From: a virus
Strand: one strand, 5' to 3'
Length of the DNA stretch: 48,973 bases
Virus record (IMG/VR): IMGVR_UViG_3300036668_000329
Location: 1 to 48,973 of that record
Within the stretch, counting starts at the first letter, position 1; every line of letters begins with the position of its first letter. The notes beneath the pieces are model-generated. The model was not told the origin of the DNA. It worked only from the letters and a program-made list of their open reading frames with translations, and did no database searches. The position numbers were made by a program, and so were the translations under genes. Shown here one piece after another: positions 45,213-48,973 of this stretch.

Positions 45213-45240
45213 GAGCCCCCTACCGCAAGGTGGGGGGCTC
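45213..45240 (+). terminator. terminator of cassette 3
   Basis: GAGCCCCCTACC / GGTGGGGGGCTC with a GCAA tetraloop, ten bases after the stop. No T tract follows. Same fold and loop as the cassette 2 terminator. Confidence 0.8.
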
Positions 45241-45257
45241 ACTCATGTACTCCTAAC

Positions 45258-45310
45258 TTGACATACTTTCAATACTATGTAATACTTAAGCCATGCCACA
45301 AGGGGTGGCA
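45258..45310 (+). promoter_or_regulatory. promoter and 5' hairpin of cassette 4
   Basis: TTGACA (45258-45263), 17-nt spacer, AATACT (45281-45286), then hairpin TGCCAC / GTGGCA (45294-45310) with loop AAGGG. The stem bases differ on both sides from cassettes 2 and 3 while pairing is kept, which supports the RNA structure. Confidence 0.85.
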
Positions 45311-45326
45311 AGACAAGGGGCAAGAC

Positions 45327-45455
45327 ATGACAACCAAGACCGAGATCAAGACCGAGACCGAGACCGAGACATGCACCCTATGTGGGTCAGCAAGTAGCCG
45401 ATACTTTGGCAAGCACCTAGTGTGCTTCATCTGCTACGCGGATCTGGTCGAATAA
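45327..45455 (+). CDS. cassette 4 zinc-ribbon-like micro-protein
   Basis: A 42-aa protein: an N-terminal Thr/Glu/Lys repeat (KTEIKTETETET, coded by a GACCGA repeat) and a compact CTLCGSASSRYFGKHLVCFI core with two CxxC pairs (CTLC and CFIC), likely binding zinc. GACAAGGGGCAAGAC precedes the ATG. A small zinc protein of this kind could bind nucleic acid or a host protein; this is inference. Confidence 0.75.
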   Translation: MTTKTEIKTETETETCTLCGSASSRYFGKHLVCFICYADLVE

Positions 45456-45467
45456 ATCAGCAACTAG

Positions 45468-45500
45468 GAAAGCCCCTCATCTCAAACATGGGGGGCTTTC
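45468..45500. terminator. bidirectional terminator after cassette 4
   Basis: GAAAGCCCCTCAT / ATGGGGGGCTTTC with a seven-base loop, between convergent genes: the plus-strand cassette 4 and the minus-strand peptidoglycan-binding protein. It has the same T-G pair as terminators 2 and 3. Confidence 0.78.
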
Positions 45501-45519
45501 ACTTATAGTGCTACTAATA

Positions 45520-45930
45520 CTAATCGGTTACGGTTGCCCCTGTATCTTTGAGCAGAGCCTTAACGGTGTCCATATCGGCTATACCTGTTGCCAACAGTCC
45601 TGATGCACTCTGAAACGCTGACAGAGCCTTAACTGTCCCATCAGATAGCCATCCACGGAGATCTCCACGAGCATCCCCGTAGCCTAACTCTGTCAATCTA
45701 TCTTGCACGACTGCCACGCTAATACTTCGAAGGGCGCGTGCTTGATATACAAGTGATCCCACTACAACATCCACAGATCCAATCGAGGACACTACCGCAA
45801 CGGGCTTAGGCGGGGCAGGAACGGGCTTAGGAGCGACAACAGTCTCATCATCACTCTTACTAGCTGGCACTACATTTAAGGGTGTAGGGGCAGGCTTAGG
45901 GCTTTCATTAGGTGTCGGGGCATCAGTCAT
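45520..45930 (-). CDS. peptidoglycan-binding-domain protein
   Basis: A 136-aa protein. Residues 1-50 are a Pro/Ala-rich linker with no signal peptide. Residues about 65-130 form a PG_binding_1-like domain: SVAVVQDRLTELGYGDARGD, LSDGTVKALSAFQSASGLLA and MDTVKALL. This domain normally anchors endolysins to cell wall, but no catalytic domain is present. Two small membrane-protein genes lie just upstream on the same strand, giving a lysis-like grouping. It could be a lysis accessory or a remnant wall-binding part. Confidence 0.78.
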   Translation of the reverse strand: MTDAPTPNESPKPAPTPLNVVPASKSDDETVVAPKPVPAPPKPVAVVSSIGSVDVVVGSLVYQARALRSISVAVVQDRLTELGYGDARGDLRGWLSDGTVKALSAFQSASGLLATGIADMDTVKALLKDTGATVTD

Positions 45931-45946
45931 GAGATTAGTATAAGCG

Positions 45947-46099
45947 TTATACGCGTTCCCTATTGGAGAGAATTGCAGACACTACGGCAGCCATACCAAA
46001 TGCAATAGACTCTGACTCATGTCCTAGCACCGCAAGGACGACAGATACAACGGCGAGCAATGCCGAAACTACGGCAGCCCAAACTATACGCTTCATCAT
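45947..46099 (-). CDS. small membrane protein with two helices
   Basis: A 50-aa protein (MMKRIVWAAVVSALLAVVSV at the start). Two hydrophobic stretches (about 5-24 and 33-45) separated by GHESESIA suggest a hairpin in the membrane, with a basic N-terminus. AGGATGAG precedes the two adjacent ATGs. Position next to a wall-binding protein and another membrane protein makes a holin-like role possible. Confidence 0.6.
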   Translation of the reverse strand: MMKRIVWAAVVSALLAVVSVVLAVLGHESESIAFGMAAVVSAILSNRERV

Positions 46100-46108
46100 G
46101 ATCTCATC

Positions 46109-46261
46109 CTAGCGTAGATATTCCGCACAGTAGGCACTTTGACGACTCTCGCCCGACCTGCATTCCTCTGGTGTAACGGCGTAGATAGCAGCACTCACTA
46201 GCCCTAGCAATGCCATAGCCAATACAATCTTGCCTCTGAGTGTCAATCGTACATCTTTCAT
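46109..46261 (-). CDS. small single-pass membrane protein
   Basis: A 50-aa protein; ATG at 46261 follows AGGGGACACC. The N-terminus MKDVRLTLRGK is basic, residues about 12-29 (IVLAMALLGLVSAAIYAV) form one membrane helix, and the tail has two Cys (EECRSGE, YCAEYLR). N-in topology is expected. It could be a holin partner or antiholin-like; no sequence family is recognised. Confidence 0.65.
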   Translation of the reverse strand: MKDVRLTLRGKIVLAMALLGLVSAAIYAVTPEECRSGESRQSAYCAEYLR

Positions 46262-46370
46262 GGTGTCCCCTATGTGTTGTCGTTGTGTTAGCACTATCCT
46301 ACACTATCCAAACGATAATACCTAGCGCACCACGCTTAAAGTGTCATATACTCCTGTCATGATAGGTCAC

Positions 46371-46493
46371 ATGACATGGGACTACGCAATAACCGTAGGA
46401 ATAGGTTTGGGAGCCTTTGCGCTAGGCGCAGCGATCCTGAGCATATTCTTGGAGATTGTTTGCCTCAGGCCAACCAAACGCAACGGCAAGTAA
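46371..46493 (+). CDS. possible plus-strand membrane micro-protein
   Basis: A 40-aa ORF (MTWDYAITVGIGLGAFALGA at its start) with one strong membrane helix (about 7-31) and a basic tail (RPTKRNGK). An in-frame ATG at 46359 would give 44 aa and could be nearly leaderless, because a TATACT -10-like hexamer ends 7 nt before it. It lies between minus-strand genes and runs against them. Real expression is not assured. Confidence 0.5.
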   Translation: MTWDYAITVGIGLGAFALGAAILSIFLEIVCLRPTKRNGK

Positions 46494-46505
46494 CCGAGAC
46501 TGCTA

Positions 46506-47063
46506 CTAATATCTTTGTACGATAATAGTAACTGGATCCGATGTACCTGTATCGTATCTGCTTGCCGCTTGCAATGCCTCTTTGATCATAACCTTAGCAC
46601 CGCTTAATGTCCTGGGCTTCTTGTTTAAGACATGCAACGCGCCTAATGCGTATGAGGATCCACTACCTACCGAATATAACCCCGTATCATCTCGAATACA
46701 TTCATAGCCTCCCCCTACTTCATATAACACCCCGCGAACTGCAACAATAAATACTGAGTCATGCTCGTTGTCTTTGCCATAGAAATTATTATCAAAGCAA
46801 ACTTTGAGAGCAGGAACAAAACGGGATACCATAAACTTATCCAGCCCCTCATCTGGGATCTTCCCTACAATCGGTGGCACGAATGTATGGGTAAGAATAT
46901 TGACGGCGCGAACATCTCCTGCTGTCCCTATGAGAAACTCACCATTAGAAATCAACTTACTAAACGATGATGGCAATCGAAATTTTTTTGACTCCTCACT
47001 CACCTGTGAGTCAGCGCCCATAACAGCCCATGAAGATCCTTGAACTCCAATAATGGTTGTCAC
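46506..47063 (-). CDS. proteasome-beta / HslV-like Ntn-hydrolase peptidase
   Basis: A Thr-type Ntn hydrolase. Counting from the Thr after the start, TTIIGVQGSSWAVMGADSQ puts Asp at 17 and a Lys (SFSKL) at 35, as in proteasome beta subunits and HslV (Asp17, Lys33). A later VGSGSSYALGALHVLN corresponds to the GSG-helix, and the C-terminus (TSDPVTIIVQRY) is the closing strand. I prefer the GTG at 47063: read as fMet followed by Thr, Met removal alone exposes the catalytic Thr, as in HslV. The ATG at 47096 would add a 12-residue propeptide and overlap the upstream gene by 32 nt. No HslU-type ATPase or Pup-like gene lies nearby. Confidence 0.85.
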   Translation of the reverse strand: MTTIIGVQGSSWAVMGADSQVSEESKKFRLPSSFSKLISNGEFLIGTAGDVRAVNILTHTFVPPIVGKIPDEGLDKFMVSRFVPALKVCFDNNFYGKDNEHDSVFIVAVRGVLYEVGGGYECIRDDTGLYSVGSGSSYALGALHVLNKKPRTLSGAKVMIKEALQAASRYDTGTSDPVTIIVQRY

Positions 47064-47064
47064 C

Positions 47065-47340
47065 CTATGACCCGGACTCCGGATACCACAAAACATCTCT
47101 CAACTTAAAGTCGTAGATATCTCCTCTCGAATTATGCTTGTCATGAGAAATGTCCTCGTCATTAAGTAGCGCATCCAACGATAGTACGGCTGTGTAGTCA
47201 GGCTCATCGAACATAATGACGATCTTTGTTTCTCCTGTGTCTGGGTCATCAACTATTGCCGCGTAGAAGGGGGCAGCGTGACCATTACTGTGAAAGGAAC
47301 TCTGAACGATCTCGATGTTAGACATGTGAATAGCGTACAT
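47065..47340 (-). CDS. hypothetical protein before the Ntn peptidase
   Basis: A 91-aa acidic protein (GETKIVIMFDEPDYTAVLSL in the middle). An in-frame ATG at residue 6 (MSNIEIVQSS) is an alternative start. Neither start has a ribosome site; a TATGAT -10-like hexamer ends about 10 nt before the first ATG, so a short or leaderless mRNA is possible. Its stop is one base before the GTG of the peptidase gene, so the two are probably co-translated. No family is recognised. Confidence 0.7.
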   Translation of the reverse strand: MYAIHMSNIEIVQSSFHSNGHAAPFYAAIVDDPDTGETKIVIMFDEPDYTAVLSLDALLNDEDISHDKHNSRGDIYDFKLRDVLWYPESGS

Positions 47341-47349
47341 CTAATCTGT

Positions 47350-47355
47350 ATCATA
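47350..47355 (-). promoter_or_regulatory. -10-like hexamer before the peptidase operon
   Basis: TATGAT on the minus strand, about 10 nt before the ATG of the 91-aa gene and just after an upstream terminator. No good -35 is visible, which is not unusual for actinobacterial promoters. Confidence 0.35.
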
Positions 47356-47388
47356 GAAAAAACTTCTTCTCAGCTTCACAATAAAGAC

Positions 47389-47421
47389 GGCTGACCTCTG
47401 GGAAGTATCCAGAGGCCAGCC
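47389..47421 (-). terminator. terminator upstream of the peptidase operon
   Basis: On the minus strand GGCTGGCCTCTGG / CCAGAGGTCAGCC with one G-T pair and a seven-base loop, followed by GTCTTTATT. It ends the unit 48014-47504 and separates it from the peptidase unit. Confidence 0.75.
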
Positions 47422-47503
47422 TTCGTGGGTAAGGGGTTCCCACATCTAAGGAGCACGGAAAGGGGATTACATGCTACTACTTAGAAGTCAAAGTGTACCG
47501 CAT

Positions 47504-47725
47504 CTATGGCATGTCCTCGTCCACGATACCTATCTGATTGGACTTTTCATCTATGTCATCAAAACCGTAATGCTCTGATAGGAATACGGTGGCAATCCTT
47601 ATGGCAAAGTCCTCGTCCTCTTCGTCCTCATGTCGCAGATCCTCATCTAGTATGACCGTAGTTGTCAGCGCAAAGTAGTCACCCACAAACATGACCGTTT
47701 TCGTATTATCTATGCGATCTACCAT
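47504..47725 (-). CDS. small acidic hypothetical protein
   Basis: A 73-aa protein (start ATG 47725; a GTG start seven codons earlier overlaps the gene above). Alternating strands with acidic patches (RHEDEEDEDFAIR) suggest a soluble alpha/beta fold, perhaps a DNA-mimic-like surface given its charge; that is only a guess. GGGGAG lies before it, and it follows the upstream stop by one base. Confidence 0.65.
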   Translation of the reverse strand: MVDRIDNTKTVMFVGDYFALTTTVILDEDLRHEDEEDEDFAIRIATVFLSEHYGFDDIDEKSNQIGIVDEDMP

Positions 47726-47726
47726 C

Positions 47727-48014
47727 TCACTCACTCTCCCCTTCACCTAGCTGTGTTGTCTTTAGTAGCATGGCAAGTTTTTCCTCGCCCAATCCTAGAG
47801 CCGTCCAAAGACTGAGAAACATTATCTCCGTATCCATTTTCATGGAGAGCATCATCATAAGATTACTTTGATCTTCCTTTGCGGTATCTCCGATCTCTTC
47901 GATCTCATGGTTTAGTGTGCTTAGCAGCCCACCTAATGCCGTAGCAAGTACGCTTACCTCATCTGGACTAAGCATGAGCCCTAACTCTTCTGCGCTGTTC
48001 ATTTGAAGTCTCAT
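47727..48014 (-). CDS. hypothetical protein with helical core
   Basis: A 95-aa protein starting MRLQMNSAEELGLMLSPDEV; AAGGAG eight bases before the ATG decides the start. An open frame continues upstream to 48134 but would run into the tRNA gene. Two long helices (VSVLATALGGLLSTLNHEIE and a Met-rich MMMLSMKMDTEIMF) dominate. Family unknown. Confidence 0.7.
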   Translation of the reverse strand: MRLQMNSAEELGLMLSPDEVSVLATALGGLLSTLNHEIEEIGDTAKEDQSNLMMMLSMKMDTEIMFLSLWTALGLGEEKLAMLLKTTQLGEGESE

Positions 48015-48095
48015 TGTCTTACTCCTTCTTGTAGTTAGTAGCAAGCAGTAGAGGGAGGGTTTTTCTGCACCTCCCACTACCGTTGCTAGTACAAC

Positions 48096-48122
48096 ACTAT
48101 ATGGTAGTACTTTGTTTGTCAA
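48096..48122 (-). promoter_or_regulatory. promoter between tRNA-Arg and the 95-aa gene
   Basis: TTGACA, 15-nt spacer, TATAGT on the minus strand, directly after the tRNA 3' end. A GGGAGG / CCTCCC hairpin lies in the ~80-nt leader before AAGGAG. Confidence 0.6.
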
Positions 48123-48125
48123 GTG

Positions 48126-48199
48126 TGCCCCCAATAGGATTCGAACCTATGACCTAGCGGGTAGAAACCGCTCGCTCTCATCCGCTGAGCTATGGGGGC
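48126..48199 (-). tRNA. tRNA-Arg (anticodon UCU)
   Basis: A complete 74-nt cloverleaf: acceptor GCCCCCA/TGGGGGC (7 pairs), D arm GCTC/GAGC, anticodon arm AGCGG-TTTCTAC-CCGCT with anticodon TCT, T arm ATAGG-TTCGAAT-CCTAT. CCA is not encoded. It reads AGA and AGG codons; AGA is frequent in the AT-rich virion genes of this window and rare in typical high-GC actinobacteria, so it probably compensates for a host shortage. Confidence 0.95.
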
Positions 48200-48208
48200 G
48201 TGAGTGTC

Positions 48209-48228
48209 GTGCTACTACTTAGTAGCAC
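48209..48228. promoter_or_regulatory. 20-bp interrupted palindrome
   Basis: GTGCTACTA-CT-TAGTAGCAC is a perfect 9-bp inverted repeat between the HTH gene stop and the tRNA. It could be an RNA hairpin (processing or termination before the tRNA) or an operator for the HTH protein. The TAGTAGCA word recurs after other stops in this region. Confidence 0.45.
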
Positions 48229-48252
48229 TCCACTTCACTACACAATATGATC

Positions 48253-48828
48253 TTAGACTTTCCGATACTTAATCGGACTAAAGGCTTCAGATCCACCATT
48301 GGTTTTCTTGTACCCATAACGCACTAGACGACTCTCGATACCACAAGGCAGCACGTCTAGCAACTTTCCTAAACGATAGACACTTACGCCTTCTACGTTA
48401 TGCGCGTGCCAAATCAGCCCGACATACTCTTCAGCCTCTGCTCTGTTGTGGCTGTGGTTAAATCTTACCTTCGCAGCGAGTGGCTTTAGTTCTCTTAGTC
48501 GTGCCAGAGTTTCGTCACTAGGCATAGGTCTTGGGGCAGCCCTAGGCTTTTCAATGCGATCTGGTAAGTCTGGGACTGGGAGAGAGTCAATGCCATGAGT
48601 AGTTACATAGTCCCAATAAGGATTAGTGTCAGAAACACTTGGATGCACGCACTGACGTACTCGCTCACGTGAGAGATCTCCAGCAGCGACTGCAACAGAG
48701 TTATGCGTCCATCCATTCATTACTAGACGTAGCATGTAGGAGTCTCGCAAAGATTGTGGTTCACCTGAGATCTTATTAAAGGCGTCTGCTACCTCTACTG
48801 GTAGATAAGACTTTCGTTTAGTTTTCAT
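48253..48828 (-). CDS. double helix-turn-helix protein, paralogue-like
   Basis: A 191-aa protein with an N-terminal HTH (SYMLRLVMNGWTHNSVAVAA, then GDLSRERVRQCV) and a C-terminal one (GVSVYRLGKLLDVLPCGIES), joined by a Pro/Arg linker (PRAAPRPMPSDETLARLREL). The layout matches the 172-aa protein at 42771-43289, suggesting two members of one family. It may control the right-hand genes or be a packaging factor. The start is the ATG at 48828; the SD-like GAGGGAA is farther away than usual. Confidence 0.72.
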   Translation of the reverse strand: MKTKRKSYLPVEVADAFNKISGEPQSLRDSYMLRLVMNGWTHNSVAVAAGDLSRERVRQCVHPSVSDTNPYWDYVTTHGIDSLPVPDLPDRIEKPRAAPRPMPSDETLARLRELKPLAAKVRFNHSHNRAEAEEYVGLIWHAHNVEGVSVYRLGKLLDVLPCGIESRLVRYGYKKTNGGSEAFSPIKYRKV

Positions 48829-48973
48829 TATTATTAGTATTCCCTCTATCTCTTAGTAGCGTAGGTGGCGAGCACCTGCGTAGCTGTTTATTTAACTTTA
48901 CCTTACTTTACTTTACTTTACAATATATTTAATTGCAACGGGGGGGGGGGGGGGGGGGGGGGAGGAGGAGCGA
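48829..48973. other. AT-rich end region closing in a poly-G run
   Basis: Upstream of the HTH gene: a short AGGTG/CACCT hairpin, then TTTAC pentamer repeats, then 23 consecutive G (48940-48962) and GGAGGAG-like sequence. The G run is very unusual for a genome and most likely a sequencing or assembly artefact at a contig end, so I read nothing in it. Confidence 0.7.

Noticed and set aside
47471-47578. Plus-strand 35-codon ORF with AAGGGGATTAC before its ATG and a GTGGG/CCCAC hairpin upstream
   Set aside because: It resembles the cassette layout but has no TTGACA promoter and lies antisense to the end of a minus-strand gene; too weak to call a fifth cassette.
47065-47746. Pup-like or ATPase partner for the Ntn peptidase among neighbours
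   Set aside because: No C-terminal GGQ/GGE and no Walker motif in the adjacent small proteins.
48940-48962. Run of 23 G at the right end
   Set aside because: Long poly-G at a contig edge is typical of two-colour sequencing or assembly artefacts; I do not treat it as a telomere or terminal structure.

Overview
The window looks like part of a tailed-phage (siphovirus-type) genome that infects an actinobacterium. The evidence is the order and style of the virion genes on the minus strand: portal, capsid maturation protease with the accessory modules typical of actinophages, HK97-type capsid, tail tube, tail chaperones with a probable -1 frameshift, a 1630-aa tape measure, baseplate/tip proteins, a fibre, then a family-A DNA polymerase cut by the left edge. 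The DNA is AT-richer than most Streptomyces or mycobacterial phages, while the capsid and portal genes are visibly GC-richer than their neighbours. A low-GC actinobacterial host, for example a freshwater lineage, would fit; this is inference. No terminase gene lies in the window. A 23-nt G run at the extreme right looks like a contig-end artefact.

Layout from left to right (virion genes are transcribed right to left). 1-1460: DNA polymerase I (partial). 1499-8091: two small proteins, an S74-chaperone tail fibre with HxH motifs, and two tail-tip proteins built from repeated ~50-aa modules. 8091-15902: tape measure, tail chaperones, head-tail joining proteins. 15993-20068: major tail protein, a capsid-associated protein, and a major capsid protein with a long acidic N-terminal region. 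20226-26800: a hypothetical protein, a 1559-aa maturation-protease polyprotein, and three small proteins, one with a Cys cluster. 26800-37398: a 3532-aa giant carrying a complete SF1 helicase, an HEMGH metallopeptidase-like domain and a conserved C-terminal domain, in the position where many phages encode a portal-linked or injected protein. 37401-41743: Cys-cluster protein, a Dps-like ferritin, and the portal gene interrupted by a 366-aa intein with a LAGLIDADG endonuclease. 41778-43289: small genes including a DUF1360-like protein and a double helix-turn-helix protein.

43290-45500 is different: it is coded on the plus strand. It holds four very small genes, each with its own TTGACA promoter of fixed geometry, a short hairpin at the predicted 5' end of the mRNA (in three of them with the same AAGGG loop but covarying stems), a strong GGGGA ribosome site and its own terminator. 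A fifth, upstream copy of the promoter region appears decayed. This cassette array is the least ordinary structure in the window.

45520-48828 returns to the minus strand: a peptidoglycan-binding-domain protein next to two 50-aa membrane proteins, a plus-strand membrane micro-ORF, a proteasome-beta/HslV-like Ntn hydrolase with Thr1, Asp17 and a Lys in the expected places, small hypothetical proteins, a tRNA-Arg(UCU), and a second double helix-turn-helix protein. The tRNA reads AGA/AGG, and AGA is common in the AT-rich virion genes.
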